A stretch of DNA of 64,000 bases from Providencia rettgeri (GCF_013702265.1 NZ_CP059348.1:2728001-2792000), one strand, 5' to 3'; shown: positions 36,601 through 45,197, numbered from the stretch's first letter. The notes: generated by a model not told the origin, from the letters alone. Program-made: numbers and translations.

Positions 36601-37110
36601 TACATATGGTTGAGTGTGTAGCAGAGAATCTAAGATTGCGTTGTCAATAAATAAACACCGAACATTTAGCGCGAATCTGTGCCTCTTTTGCTTGAAAATA
36701 AGACTAAGGCTCCCTTTTTCATACGTCGGTTCAATAATCGGAAGAATAAGCTGGCTTACTCCCTAGTCATTAAAAGATCGCCTATTTCGTTTAAGATCAA
36801 TACATGGGCATAACTTAGCTATCGCAACTGCCTTATAATCGATTTTTCTGCTTCGTTTTCATCTGTGTCCCGCCAGCTTATCTAATGGCATAAAGATGAC
36901 TCTATACCCAGTATCAGTGACTGTCACTATAAGAACAACAGCAAGATGGGTTTTCCCTACATCAGATGACCTTAGTACGATCACATTCTTACAGCGTTCT
37001 ACGAACGCTAGCTCTCTAGCGACATTATGCTCCCCCTCTCGCCGGAAGCTGAAGTCGAAGGACTCCAATGTTTTATTCAGGGTAAATAAGCCAGTTTCAA
37101 CGCGAGATAT
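36600..37110 (-). pseudogene. istB-like ATPase of an IS21 element, decayed
   Basis: Minus strand. A recognisable stretch reads ESFDFSFRREGEHNVARELA then VIVLRSSDVGKTHLAVVL (degenerate Walker A; normal istB has GPPGVGKTHLA). Further on, after stops, LILNEIGDLLMTRE matches the Walker B LVIDEIGYLPLTRE and ASLFFRLLNRR the following helix. istA is absent. Clearly dead. Confidence 0.65.
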
Positions 37111-37379
37111 TTGTATTTTACCTATGTTATTATCTCAAGATAAAACAATCCAATGTGTTATCGTATTCAAATAACAGCTTAGCGGACCGGATGATCGACA
37201 TAGTCCAGTATAAAATGCTGAAAGCGGGCTAAAAATAGAAAAATCAAGCAGTGTGTTTAATTTTTATTGTTCTCACGTTTGGTAAGCTATCTCAATTTGA
37301 GTGGTTTTATCATCAACCAGATTGACTTCGCTGTGCTCAAAACCCAGCTTGCGAGTTTAATTTATACAAGGAAAGTATT

Positions 37380-37481
37380 ATGCATCTTTGGAGTATTTTA
37401 GGGTTAGGGCTGTTAATTATCGTAATGATTACCTTGGTAAACTACGTGTTTCTTCGTTCGTTTGTAGGGCCGCTTTACTGA
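37380..37481 (+). CDS. 33-residue single-span membrane peptide
   Basis: MHLWSILGLGLLIIVMITLV then NYVFLRSFVGPLY. AAGGAAA lies seven bases before the ATG. One transmembrane helix. A terminator-like hairpin follows at 37547-37583. Function unknown. Confidence 0.4.
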   Translation: MHLWSILGLGLLIIVMITLVNYVFLRSFVGPLY

Positions 37482-37546
37482 ATGTTGTTCAGATAAAGAG
37501 AGATTGTTCTCCGCACAGCCCGAGGTATAGTAGCCTGGTTGCAGAA

Positions 37547-37583
37547 AAGGGGTCCTCTCAAATATGTGAGGTTTCCCCCTTTA
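37547..37583 (+). terminator. hairpin after the 33-residue peptide gene
   Basis: AAAGGGGTCCTCTCA ... TGAGGTTTCCCCCTTT, imperfect stem of about 13 pairs followed by ATT. Confidence 0.45.
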
Positions 37584-37658
37584 TTCACTGACTCACAGCG
37601 AGCTCGTTTCCCGTGCATTATGTGCGTTGATTGCGAATTTGCCTCTTTATCTTCGACT

Positions 37659-37964
37659 TTACTTCTCCTGTAGAACCGAGTCTAACGGATGAGGAGACAC
37701 CATGTCTTCATGGTTGATTACAGACGTATCGTGATGGTTCTTTTCGGCTTGTAACTCACCCAAAAAATCGTGAATGTCAAGGGTTAAAGCATGGCAGTAA
37801 TTAATGAGAGTATCTAAATCAATTTTATTGATACCGTGCTCATACCGAAATAATTGCAGATCACGTTTGTTTATTTTTTGGCGGGTATCATGCCGTTTAT
37901 AGCCTTGAGAGGCGCGTTCAGCTTTCAGTTTAGCGCCCACTAAAGCAGATGGTCGTGTATTCAA
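37659..37964 (-). CDS. XRE-like helix-turn-helix regulator, start displaced by IS1
   Basis: 101 aa, of which the first five or six codons lie within the left end of IS1 (start TTG at 37964). LVGAKLKAERASQGYKRHD and LQLFRYEHGINKIDLDTLIN are an XRE domain; the C-terminal tail is charged. The original start was probably removed by IS1, and the recognition helix region (TRQKINKRDLQLFRYE) departs from the usual pattern, so it may no longer be functional. Confidence 0.5.
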   Translation of the reverse strand: MNTRPSALVGAKLKAERASQGYKRHDTRQKINKRDLQLFRYEHGINKIDLDTLINYCHALTLDIHDFLGELQAEKNHHDTSVINHEDMVSPHPLDSVLQEK

Positions 37965-38010
37965 TCCGGTGATTAACCTGTAATATAGGGTAATTTACCG
38001 GAGAATATTC

Positions 38011-38286
38011 ATGGCTAAAGTTGATGTAAGGTGCCCATTTTGTCAACAAACTCCCTCAGTGAAAAAACATGGCTTAGGGAGCACTGGTCATCAACGTTAT
38101 CGCTGCCAAGACTGCCGCCGAAGCTTCCAACTCGACTATGAGTATCGAGCCTGCCAGCCCGGTACCAAAGATAAAATTATCGACCTCACGATGAATAATG
38201 CCGGTATTCGTGATACCGCTAGAGCCCTTCATATCAGCATTAATGCGGTTGTTCGCACTTTAAAAAACTCTCGCCGAGGCAGGTAA
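38011..38286 (+). CDS. insA: IS1 protein InsA
   Basis: 91 aa zinc-finger/HTH protein that binds IS1 ends. Zinc-ribbon cysteines CPFCQQ and CQDCRR; HTH NNAGIRDTARALHISINAVV. A slippery run AAAAAAC at 38262-38268 allows a -1 shift into insB. Confidence 0.88.
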   Translation: MAKVDVRCPFCQQTPSVKKHGLGSTGHQRYRCQDCRRSFQLDYEYRACQPGTKDKIIDLTMNNAGIRDTARALHISINAVVRTLKNSRRGR

Positions 38287-38708
38287 CCTCTTTACCTCTT
38301 GATAATCTGCACATTGAACTCCTTTGCAAAGTCGATGAACAGTGGTCTTTTGTAGCTAATAAGAAGCAACAACGCTGGCTTTGGTATGCGTGGGAGCCCC
38401 GCCTAAAACGGATTATTGCTCATACGCTTGGTCGTCGAAACAAAAGGACTCTTCGCCAGTTACTGGCTTTACTGTCTCGGTTTAATGTGGCTTTTTGGTG
38501 CACGGATAAGTTCAGTACTTATGAGATATTGCCTAAACAAAAACACGTAGCAAGTAAGTTTTATACCCAACGAATAGAAAGAGAGAATCTGAACTTAAGA
38601 AATCGCTTAAAGCGTCTTAACCGTAAGACGTTAGGTTACTCTAAGTCGCCCGAAATGCATGACAAAATCATCGGCACATTCATCGAGAGGGAGCATTACC
38701 TATTGTGA
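38268..38708 (+). CDS. insB: IS1 protein InsB, expressed as InsAB' transposase by -1 frameshift
   Basis: In the -1 frame from the AAAAAAC site the sequence is open to a TGA at 38706: IELLCKVDEQWSFVANKKQQ, RWLWYAWEPRLKRIIAHTLG, FWCTDKFSTYEILPKQKHVA and RNRLKRLNRKTLGYSKSPEM. This is a complete IS1 DDE transposase. By contrast the copies at 49.0 and 55.9 kb are broken. Confidence 0.82.
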   Translation, partial: LSPRQVTSLPLDNLHIELLCKVDEQWSFVANKKQQRWLWYAWEPRLKRIIAHTLGRRNKRTLRQLLALLSRFNVAFWCTDKFSTYEILPKQKHVASKFYTQRIERENLNLRNRLKRLNRKTLGYSKSPEMHDKIIGTFIEREHYLL

Positions 38709-38733
38709 TGATCTCTATATTGAATACACGACC

Positions 38734-39179
38734 CACTGTTATTACATGGAAAAATATTTTTAAAACAAGTACTCATTGTGGTGCTAGATGTACTTTGGCG
38801 GACATCATCGGCGAAGTTATTGTTCTGTTTATTCCTGTAATCATATTTGGAAGTTTTATCTATGGAAGCTGGCTTTTAGTTTTGTTTTGACCCTGATCAT
38901 TGGCATTTATTTTCAATACTTACCAGGCCGTGAAATGGGATTAGGAAAAATAGAAACTTTAAAAAAGCCATTCAAGCAGATTTGCTATCCGTTATTGCAT
39001 GGCAAGTAGGAATGTACATTTGGATGGGATTAGTTTTCTTTGTCTTTTTTACACCTTAAATAAGCAGAATGACTGCAGCATATTGATTTATGATGCAAAT
39101 AGCCATGATATGTGGATTCATGACGACATACCCTATGAATTGGTATTTAGCTAAAAAAGGTATTAAACATGTAATGTAA
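38734..39179 (+). pseudogene. DUF4396-family membrane protein, 5'-truncated and frameshifted
   Basis: Pieces in three frames are collinear with the family: HCGARCTLADIIGEVIVLF, then FVLTLIIGIYFQYLPGREMG, then LKKAIQADLLSVIAWQVGMY plus IWMGLVFFVFF, then FMMQIAMICGFMTTYPMNWY and LAKKGIKHVM. At least two frameshifts, a stop after FFTP and a Trp to TGA change. IS1 removed the start. The HCGAGCTLGDIIGE-type motif is the family hallmark. Confidence 0.6.
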
Positions 39180-39199
39180 CCTGATATCAATTTAAGCCA

Positions 39200-39770
39200 T
39201 TACTTGAATTTCTGTTTTTTCAGCATTTGAGATACTCAGTGATGGCTTTTCTGGTTTTAACCCAGAAACCCTCAATTCTCCAGTAAATTCAACATAAAAC
39301 TCTGTCGGTTAAGCATTCAATGTATTGATGTTTATCAAATATTTTAATGAAAGTTTCCATATTTTTGTCATGCATTTCAGCAGCCTCTTTATTCAGTTTC
39401 TTAAATTAGGATTTTGACGTTCTATTCCCTGCGTAAATCGTTTACTCATCAAGTGCTTCTCCTTTGGTAATAACGGGTAAGCTCGGTAATATCGATACAC
39501 CAAAACAGAATATCAAGCTTAGAAAGCATCCTTAATAATTTTTGCAGACTCTTGAGACTCCGTGCGCCCAGTATACGCTATTCTAGGTTTTAACTGAGAT
39601 GACCAGTCATACCATAACTGTTGTCGATTTTTGTTACCGACAAGCGCTCAGATCCCGTCCATTTTTCTAAAAATGTAAACCTGTAAATTCTGCAAAGACA
39701 GTATTATTATCTGACAAGACTTGAGTTTTTAAAGTGCGCATGACCCTATCAATGCTGATATGCAAAATCC
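39200..39770 (-). pseudogene. divergent IS1-family remnant
   Basis: Minus strand, many stops. Recognisable in order: LHISIDRVMRTLKTQVL (InsA end), then scattered insB pieces such as FCFGVSILPSLPVITK, and near the left GIERQNPNLRN followed by an EMHDKNMETFIK-like stretch, matching RIERENLNLRN and PEMHDKIIGTFIE of the intact IS1 copy. An older, more diverged IS1 than the three 783-bp copies. Confidence 0.5.
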
Positions 39771-40110
39771 AAACCGTGTAACGGATGACCACATTATTCA
39801 TCGTCAGTACAACTACTTACTCTCTGATACTGGACTAAAAGGTACGCCAACGGCGTCTGACAGCGGCAACTGGGATAACCGACATTGCCGGAGCCATGCT
39901 TTTTAACAGCCTCAATTAATCCTTCAGTGAAACGAGAGCAGCACCGAACCTCAACAAAAATGTATGGAATACTCGACCAGTTCAGAGGCTTTTAGGTTGT
40001 CATATATAAAATAATTAACATCCCCTCTGAGTTCAGCAATCATTGTTTAATATTAATCATTTTTTGTAGAATAAATCATTCAACCTATTAGAACATAAAG
40101 AGAATTGGCT
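39771..40110. other. uncharacterised AT-balanced stretch before the 93-aa secreted protein
   Basis: One frame from an ATG at about 39759 runs some 50 codons (MQNPNRVTDDHIIHRQYNYL onward) but matches nothing I recognise. No other gene seen. Confidence 0.3.
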
Positions 40111-40392
40111 ATGAAAAAAACATTTTTAATGTCTATTTTTTGCATTGCAGCACTATCATTAAGCGCATTTGCAGTAAAAAATGACTCAACAGAATTCAAA
40201 GGTCTTGGCTTTACATATAACTCCAATATTGAAAAAACAGATGATGGCAACTATGTAGCTTCAGTAGAAGCCGCACCAGATGCAGGTCGAGAAAATGGCG
40301 CAGTAGCTTATGCAACTACAAACGCATCCAATTACTGCCAGAAACAAAATAAAGCACTAAAAGTGCTAAGTGATGAAAGAAGCTCAAATTAG
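40111..40392 (+). CDS. small secreted protein, 3' end possibly replaced
   Basis: 93 aa from the ATG at 40111. Signal peptide MKKTFLMSIFCIAALSLSAF, then a polar mature region (FKGLGFTYNSNIEKTDDGNY) and one Cys near the end (NYCQKQNKALKVL). The stop codon lies exactly where a transposase fragment begins, so the last residues may be foreign. Function unknown. Confidence 0.5.
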   Translation: MKKTFLMSIFCIAALSLSAFAVKNDSTEFKGLGFTYNSNIEKTDDGNYVASVEAAPDAGRENGAVAYATTNASNYCQKQNKALKVLSDERSSN

Positions 40393-40567
40393 AGAGATTG
40401 ACCGATAATGGTTCAGCATATCTAACCCATGAAATGCGGTGGTTCGCTAAACAAGTTGGTTTATCCCCTAGACATACGGCGGTACATAGTCCCCAAAGTA
40501 ACAGTATTTCAGAACTCTTTGTAAAAATCATGAAGCAAGACTACGTAAGTTTAATGCCAAAACCTAA
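40392..40567 (+). pseudogene. IS3-family OrfB fragment
   Basis: LTDNGSAYLTHEMRWFAKQV then PRHTAVHSPQSNSISELFVK and IMKQDYVSLMPKP: the second Asp and the Glu region of an rve/DDE domain (here Ser-Ile-Ser-Glu where Asn-Gly-Met-Ala-Glu is usual). Cut on the right by the IS5 element at 40568. Confidence 0.6.
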
Positions 40568-41764
40568 GGAAGCTGCGATTAAGTGGTCCGCAGCTCCCGA
40601 TATGACGCCCCAAACCGTCCTTTATCGACGTCCTGTGGCTCAATTTTCCAATTTTCAGCCCAAAATCGTCTCTTCGTGGCTGATTTTGGCCCTGTTTCAG
40701 GCCAATTTCCTCATTTCAGGTAGATCTCGCCTGTGCCCGTATCAATTGGTCAACTCGAACCAGGTTCGCCAGGGTGAATAACATCGCCAGTTGACTGTCA
40801 TTTTTAGCCAGCCCCTTGTACCTGGCTTTGACGAAACCAAACTGACATTTTACTATCCGAAATGGATGCTCAACCTTCGCTCGGATACTCGCTTTCAGGT
40901 ATTCGTAACGGATGGCCAGCTTGTTCTTGCGCGGGTGTTGCTTCAATGCATTCACTTTGCCGGGACGCTTGGCGATAAGCCAGTCTGCGCTGACATCGCT
41001 GAGCTCATCGCGCTTTTCGGCCCCCTGATAACCAGCATCGGCTGAGATAAACTCTTCATCGCCATGCAGTAACTTGCCAACCTGATTGAGGTCGTGCTCG
41101 TTAGCCGCCGTGGTCACCAGACTGTGGGTCAGGCCACTTTTGGCGTCCACGCCAATGTGCGCTTTCATGCCGAAGTACCACTGGTTACCTTTCTTGGTCT
41201 GGTGCATGTCTTCATCACGGCTGTTGTGTTTGTTTTTGGTAGAGCTGGGGGCTTGAATGATGGTGGCATCCACCAAGGTGCCCTGGGTCATTAGAACGCC
41301 ACACTCTGCTAGCCAGTGATTAACGGTACTGAAGATTTTGCGGGCCAGTTCATGCTGCTCCAGCAAATGCCGGAAATTCATGATGGTAGTGCGGTCTGGA
41401 ATGGCTTTATCCAGTGACAGGCGAGCAAATTGGCGCATGGAGGCGATTTCATAGAGGGCATCTTCCATGGCCTCATCGCTCAGGTTGTACCATTGCTGCA
41501 TGCAGTGAATACGCAGCATGGTTTCCAGCGGATAGGGCCTGCGACCATTACCGGCCTTGGGATACACAGGCTCGATAACGCCAAGTAATTTGTCCCAGGG
41601 AAGCAAGTCATCCATTCTGCCAAGGAAAACTTCTTTGCGGGTCTGGCGGCGTTTACTGGAAAACTCACTATCGGCAAAAGTCAGTTGCTGGCTCATCCGG
41701 TTACTCATTCTGGGTTCAGGTTACAATACGATGATCTCACATCTCGGACTTATTCGCACCTTCC
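40568..41764 (-). mobile_element. IS5-family insertion sequence (ISKpn26-like)
   Basis: 1197 bp, the canonical length. Right end, read inward on the minus strand, starts GGAAGGTGCGAATAAG; left end GGAAGCTGCGATTAAG (14 of 16 identical). Left flank CTAA, right flank CTAG. A second IS5-type end (GGAAGGTGCGAACAAG, minus strand) lies 84 bp beyond, at about 41830-41848, followed by CTAA, so part of another IS5 end is also here. Confidence 0.8.
40716..41708 (-). CDS. IS5-family transposase
   Basis: 330 aa, full length. [20 protein letters not shown] at the N terminus, [20 protein letters not shown], then the DDE core: [18 protein letters not shown] (Asp), [16 protein letters not shown] (Asp) and the Y-2-R-3-E motif [20 protein letters not shown]. 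Appears active. Higher G+C than its surroundings, fitting recent arrival. Confidence 0.92.
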   Translation of the reverse strand: MSNRMSQQLTFADSEFSSKRRQTRKEVFLGRMDDLLPWDKLLGVIEPVYPKAGNGRRPYPLETMLRIHCMQQWYNLSDEAMEDALYEIASMRQFARLSLDKAIPDRTTIMNFRHLLEQHELARKIFSTVNHWLAECGVLMTQGTLVDATIIQAPSSTKNKHNSRDEDMHQTKKGNQWYFGMKAHIGVDAKSGLTHSLVTTAANEHDLNQVGKLLHGDEEFISADAGYQGAEKRDELSDVSADWLIAKRPGKVNALKQHPRKNKLAIRYEYLKASIRAKVEHPFRIVKCQFGFVKARYKGLAKNDSQLAMLFTLANLVRVDQLIRAQARST

Positions 41765-41848
41765 CTAGGGCCATTTGCTGCGAACCACGCCTTGCATCCA
41801 AGCCAGTAAGCCGACGCAGACCACACATGGGACTTGTTCGCACCTTCC

Positions 41849-41951
41849 CTAACCAGTGTGGTAAAGCGATTGATGATAATATTAAAAGAATACCGACTAA
41901 AAGGTATTGAAAAACATGAAGCATACGGATAAATAACTCTTTTAATATCAT
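41849..41951 (-). pseudogene. small membrane protein cut by an IS5 end
   Basis: Start at 41951 after GGGGGA; MILKELFIRMLHVFQYLLVG then ILLILSSIALPHWL, one transmembrane helix, after which the frame runs into the IS5-type inverted repeat. Confidence 0.4.
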
Positions 41952-42195
41952 AGAGCGTCCCCCTTATTGCTAATGTTATTTTATTATCAAAATGAATAGC
42001 ACCACCTAAAATATAGCAGCTCTTTTTAATTTGTCAGATATCATATCTCACTAAAGCACTTAGCTATTGCTTATAATCATCTATCACGTTACGCGGGTAG
42101 GATCACATATCGTTCCAATAAACAATCAAATTATTCTGCTATAATGAAAGACGACCTTTGTAGCTTATAACCTCACACAATGTAAGGAAGGAAGT

Positions 42196-42327
42196 ATGAT
42201 TAAAAAATTCAGTTTCCTCATATGCTCACTAGTTATCGTTATGAACTTGGCTGCCTGCAATACGACTAAAGGCGTAGGTAAAGATATAAAAGCTGGTGGA
42301 GAAGCAATACAAAGGGCTGCAGAGTAA
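42196..42327 (+). CDS. entericidin A/B-family lipoprotein
   Basis: 43 aa. MIKKFSFLICSLVIVMNLAA then C with lipobox NLAAC, followed by NTTKGVGKDIKAGGEAIQRA. The Gly-x-Gly-x-Asp ... GG-x-AI pattern is that of EcnB-type small lipoproteins, implicated in envelope stress or programmed lysis. AAGGAAGGA ribosome binding site before the ATG. Probably outside the reach of most gene finders because of its size. Confidence 0.82.
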   Translation: MIKKFSFLICSLVIVMNLAACNTTKGVGKDIKAGGEAIQRAAE

Positions 42328-42507
42328 AATCTTACTTTTACCCAACCCTTGAGGCTTAGATACAACCTCTTATGCCTCAATTTTCAAAAAATAAAATACC
42401 ATGGCTAGCGTTAATTGATAAAATCAAATATTTCACTTAAGATGGATAGTTGAACTTATCATAGTGCGTTATTATTAACTGACTCTAACTTACAAGGGAT
42501 ATTACAT

Positions 42508-42741
42508 ATGAAAAGAAAAATAATTACAGCAATATTAATAACATTATTTATTCCAGTCATTGCGAGTGCTTCGTGCGAAAGCGTTGTTGAAGAAATTACG
42601 CAAAAAATTATTAACAATGGTGTCCCAAGCGATAGCTTTACCATTACTGTCGTTTCAAATGAAGAAGCAGCTTCACAACAAGGTACTGTTGTAGGTAACT
42701 GTTCTAATGAAACACAAAAGATTATTTATACAAAAAAATAA
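42508..42741 (+). CDS. DUF1161-family periplasmic protein
   Basis: 77 aa. Signal peptide MKRKIITAILITLFIPVIASA; mature part SCESVVEEITQKIINNGVPS, then ITVV and VVGNCSNETQKIIYTK. The two cysteines (SCESV and GNCSN) and the closing KIIYT are the DUF1161 pattern. Function unknown; periplasmic. A terminator follows. Confidence 0.75.
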   Translation: MKRKIITAILITLFIPVIASASCESVVEEITQKIINNGVPSDSFTITVVSNEEAASQQGTVVGNCSNETQKIIYTKK

Positions 42742-42752
42742 TTTGCCCCAAA

Positions 42753-42771
42753 AGGGCTCGTCACGGAGCCC
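42753..42771 (+). terminator. terminator after the DUF1161 gene
   Basis: AGGGCTC GTCAC GGAGCCCT hairpin followed by TCCATTTT. Confidence 0.65.
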
Positions 42772-43242
42772 TTCCATTTTAAACGTAAAACATGGGCGTC
42801 TCAAATTATAGCTTAATAGAATTAGCTGAAAATCCCAACCAAAGTCACCCTTCTTGTTCTTGCTTCTGCATTATTCGCATTGATATCAATACAATTCTAG
42901 TTACCGCAAAAATATTCTGAAACCTCAAAAATACCTTTAAGACGGTCAAAATTATAATATCTGATTGAGATTACTACTTTTTTTATGTAGTAGTCACTTA
43001 TAGTTAATGTATAGTGACGCTCTATTCATAAGCAGTTATTTTCTATTTTTCCCCGATATTTGGGGCTTTTCTTTGTTGTTCAATTTCTCGTATTGCTTTC
43101 CTATTGAAAATATACTTATACTATTAGATTAAACTTTCATTACATAAGAGAACTGTATCAATATATATATGTATAATCGCTATCAATGCGACAATAAATA
43201 ACAATACGCTGACTTTATTCATGGCGATTACCATAAAGACGT
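42772..43242. other. non-coding AT-rich gap before the lysis genes
   Basis: About 470 bp. No gene seen on either strand; contains CCCCGATATTTGGGGCTTTTCTTT near 43051-43075, a short hairpin with T tract. Confidence 0.4.
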
Positions 43243-43461
43243 TTAAAAATTAACTTGCCGACCTTTGTAATGCTCGATAGCTTTTTGGCAACGCTTCTCT
43301 AAACTTACCTTGTCAGTGCCACCACAAGTGTCGTCTCGAAGTGCGTATACACCAATTGCCCAGTAGATGGGTAGACAGATAATAAAGGAGGATACGCATA
43401 AGCAAACTCGCCAAGCCACACGGTTTTTTCTACCTCTCGTCTCGTCATTAGCCCTTTCCAC
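43243..43461 (-). CDS. small membrane protein of the prophage lysis cassette
   Basis: About 72 aa if started at the GTG near 43461 (an ATG at 43476 lies before the poly-G run of the endolysin). One membrane helix (SSFIICLPIYWAIGVYAL) then a polar tail with two cysteines (LRDDTCGGTDKVSLEKRCQK). Overlaps the end of the endolysin gene, the position of Rz-type spanin or accessory lysis genes, but I cannot confirm a spanin fold. Confidence 0.5.
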   Translation of the reverse strand: MERANDETRGRKNRVAWRVCLCVSSFIICLPIYWAIGVYALRDDTCGGTDKVSLEKRCQKAIEHYKGRQVNF

Positions 43462-43876
43462 GCCTTCCCCCTGCATATATCCAGCGTTTTAGTTCATGAC
43501 ATGCGCCAGCTTGGTCACCAGCATTAAGTTTTTTAAGTAATGTTGAGCGCGAGAAAGCACCTATTCCCACGTTATAAGTAAATGAATAAAGTCCCGCCCT
43601 GGTGTAATCAGGAATATTGATTTTAATTAAGGGATTTACTGCTTTAGCGACGATTGCTAAGTCTTTTTCCAGTAACTCGTCACACTCGACTTTTGTATAG
43701 GTTTTCGTCGGAATAATGTCAGAACCTGTATGCCCATAACACACAGTAAGAACACCGCCTACATCACGGTAGGGTTTGGGCGCATATCCCTCAAAATTAG
43801 TCACCATTGCAACAGTTAATGCCATCAGCCCACCTGTCACAGCGGCTATTTTTATTTTATTTGGTATCTTTGCCAC
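43448..43876 (-). CDS. phage endolysin (GH24 lysozyme, R21-like), C terminus frameshifted
   Basis: Cleaves peptidoglycan. 142 aa: N-terminal signal-anchor (KIKIAAVTGGLMALTVAMVT), then the catalytic triad region FEGYAPKPYRDVGGVLTVCY plus GHTGSD (Glu, Asp and Thr), and GLYSFTYNVGIGAFSRSTLL. The frame ends RWIYAGGRRGKG. One extra G in the GGGGG run at about 43470 would restore GGKAWKGLMTRREVEKTVWL, the normal family ending. So a one-base loss has removed the usual C terminus, though the catalytic core is whole. Confidence 0.8.
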   Translation of the reverse strand: MAKIPNKIKIAAVTGGLMALTVAMVTNFEGYAPKPYRDVGGVLTVCYGHTGSDIIPTKTYTKVECDELLEKDLAIVAKAVNPLIKINIPDYTRAGLYSFTYNVGIGAFSRSTLLKKLNAGDQAGACHELKRWIYAGGRRGKG

Positions 43877-44057
43877 TGTTATCCTCTCTTAATTTGAATT
43901 CTTTCCGTTTGTAGTACCAATTCACCAAGAAGGTAGCGACAGTACAGATAATCCCGATGAGCACCGCCCACTGGTCTAGTGATAACGCCCCAGCTGCAGT
44001 AGTGATAACTCCAAGAGCATAAGAAAAGGGGCTTGAGTATTTTTCGTGCATACACAT
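43857..44057 (-). CDS. phage holin, class II-like
   Basis: About 66 aa from an ATG at 44057 (GGGGTGG upstream); a longer frame to 44153 has no support. Two membrane segments (FSYALGVITTAAGALSL; WAVLIGIICTVATFLVNWYY) and a basic tail KRKEFKLRED. Overlaps the endolysin start by 20 bp, the normal holin-endolysin order. The signal-anchor of the endolysin suggests a pinholin-type system. Confidence 0.75.
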   Translation of the reverse strand: MCMHEKYSSPFSYALGVITTAAGALSLDQWAVLIGIICTVATFLVNWYYKRKEFKLREDNSGKDTK

Positions 44058-44156
44058 ATCCACCCCTGCGGAGTGTTCCAATATTTGGTTAATAGAAGTC
44101 CACCTGCTATAAAAACTAGAAGGTGTTAATGAAGTCAGTTGAAATTTAGGCAATAA

Positions 44157-44178
44157 AAAAGGTCACCGAAGTGACCTT
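44157..44178. terminator. hairpin upstream of the holin gene
   Basis: AAGGTCAC CGAA GTGACCTT; 8-bp stem with A/T flanks, after the 52-aa membrane protein gene on the minus strand. Confidence 0.55.
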
Positions 44179-44194
44179 AGTAAATTCTAGATAA

Positions 44195-44353
44195 TTAATT
44201 TTTTTTCTTACCAGTTATAGCATCATAAACAACACTTAAACCATAAATAATAATGGCTAGAGGCAACCCCCACTTCACATCTCCGGAGATGACACCATAA
44301 TTTTCGAGTAATGTAATTATGCCCGCGAAGACAATAAATATACCAAAAAACAT
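44195..44353 (-). CDS. 52-residue two-span membrane protein
   Basis: MFFGIFIVFAGIITLLENYG, then VISGDVKWGLPLAIIIYGLS and VVYDAITGKKKN. GAGG precedes the ATG with good spacing. Two hydrophobic helices joined by a short polar loop, like the LiaF/DUF5668-type membrane pair. Function unknown; it lies within the prophage-derived segment. Confidence 0.6.
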   Translation of the reverse strand: MFFGIFIVFAGIITLLENYGVISGDVKWGLPLAIIIYGLSVVYDAITGKKKN

Positions 44354-44606
44354 AAATACCTCATTCATGTATATGTGAGGACACCATTATACATAAAGAT
44401 TAATTTAGCTTACATCTTGAATAGAGATAGCCGCACACAATCACCATTCGTCAAATGAATTAGATTGATTAAAATATTGAGGTAATCGCGTATTTAGCGC
44501 ACCAAAAAAGACTTAAATCTAAACAGTACAATTATGATTTACTAACTTTAGCTTTGAACGACGAATTCAAACAAAAAACTGCACTAGGTAGGATATTTTC
44601 ATCGTA

Positions 44607-44810
44607 TTACCTCGCACTTCTACTGGTGCAACATGCACATATTTTAATAAGGTTATATCCTGAAGCTTTAGCTGCTGCTATTGCATGTATAGCATTAAAT
44701 AGGTTACCTAGGTAGAAACGATTTGAAGTCATCGGCATTTGTTTACAGCCAACTTTGTGTATTTTGTAATTACCTTTTGGTCCCATCGTCGTCTGAATGT
44801 AATAGTTCAT
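44607..44810 (-). CDS. small cysteine-containing protein of phage/island type
   Basis: 67 aa from the ATG at 44810 (GGAG seven bases upstream). MNYYIQTTMGPKGNYKIHKV then GCKQMP and a C-terminal KICACC. The spaced cysteines (GC, CACC) suggest a small metal-binding fold. Proteins with the pattern xIH-x2-GC...C-x2-C are common in enterobacterial islands; no function known. Confidence 0.5.
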   Translation of the reverse strand: MNYYIQTTMGPKGNYKIHKVGCKQMPMTSNRFYLGNLFNAIHAIAAAKASGYNLIKICACCTSRSAR

Positions 44811-44850
44811 ACATCTCCGCATTTATATTGTACAAAAGATTTATAACTTA

Positions 44851-44928
44851 TGGACCGCCATCGAGGTATCGAACCCCGACTCTTAGTTTTGCTAAGACTA
44901 AATACTCTTCCAATTGAGTTAATGGCGG
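44851..44928 (-). tRNA. tRNA-like gene with atypical anticodon arm
   Basis: 78 nt on the minus strand. Acceptor CCGCCAT/ATGGCGG (7 bp), discriminator T and encoded CCA; D arm ACTC-AATTGGAA-GAGT; T arm CGGGG-TTCGATA-CCTCG. The anticodon arm pairs TTAGT with ACTAA and leaves a 9-nt loop CTTAGCAAA, two longer than normal; alternative pairing gives a 7-nt loop TTAGCAA (anticodon AGC) with one mismatch. U73 would fit Cys (GCA is present in the loop) or Gly. Either a phage tRNA or a decayed one; it sits upstream of the lysis genes as tRNA genes do in several lambdoid phages. Confidence 0.6.
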
Positions 44929-44935
44929 AATGATT

Positions 44936-45040
44936 TTACATCCAGTAGACCAATGCAAGAGAGGCTAAAAGCAGCCCTAAAATAGTTAGTGCATTTTGCG
45001 TTAGTGACAAAATTCGTTGATAAAAGGTAGGTAAGTTCAT
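44936..45040 (-). CDS. 34-residue membrane peptide
   Basis: MNLPTFYQRILSLTQNALTI then LGLLLASLALVYWM. AAGGGAT precedes the ATG. One transmembrane helix; ends 7 bp before the tRNA-like gene. Function unknown. Confidence 0.5.
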   Translation of the reverse strand: MNLPTFYQRILSLTQNALTILGLLLASLALVYWM

Positions 45041-45197
45041 AGGTGATCCCTTAGGAAATGAATCCTTTGGATACCGCATCTATTTTTAAAATAAAAACTC
45101 GCAACTGCAAGATTTGCTTTTATAGCAATGAGGTATGATGTCACAGCTATTGTAACACATAACTCTCTCACTGGGGGGATTGTAATGATATATAAAA

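Larger units (their letters stand above)
37951..38733 (+). mobile_element. IS1-family insertion sequence, copy 1 (intact)
   Basis: 783 bp with terminal inverted repeats GGTCGTGTATTCAAT / ATTGAATACACGACC. insA and insB frames are open. No target duplication is visible (AAGCAGAT left, CACTGTTA right), so the flanks have probably recombined. Confidence 0.85.

Noticed and set aside
38487-38708. Separate small gene downstream of insA
   Set aside because: It is the C-terminal part of insB, read by -1 frameshift from insA.
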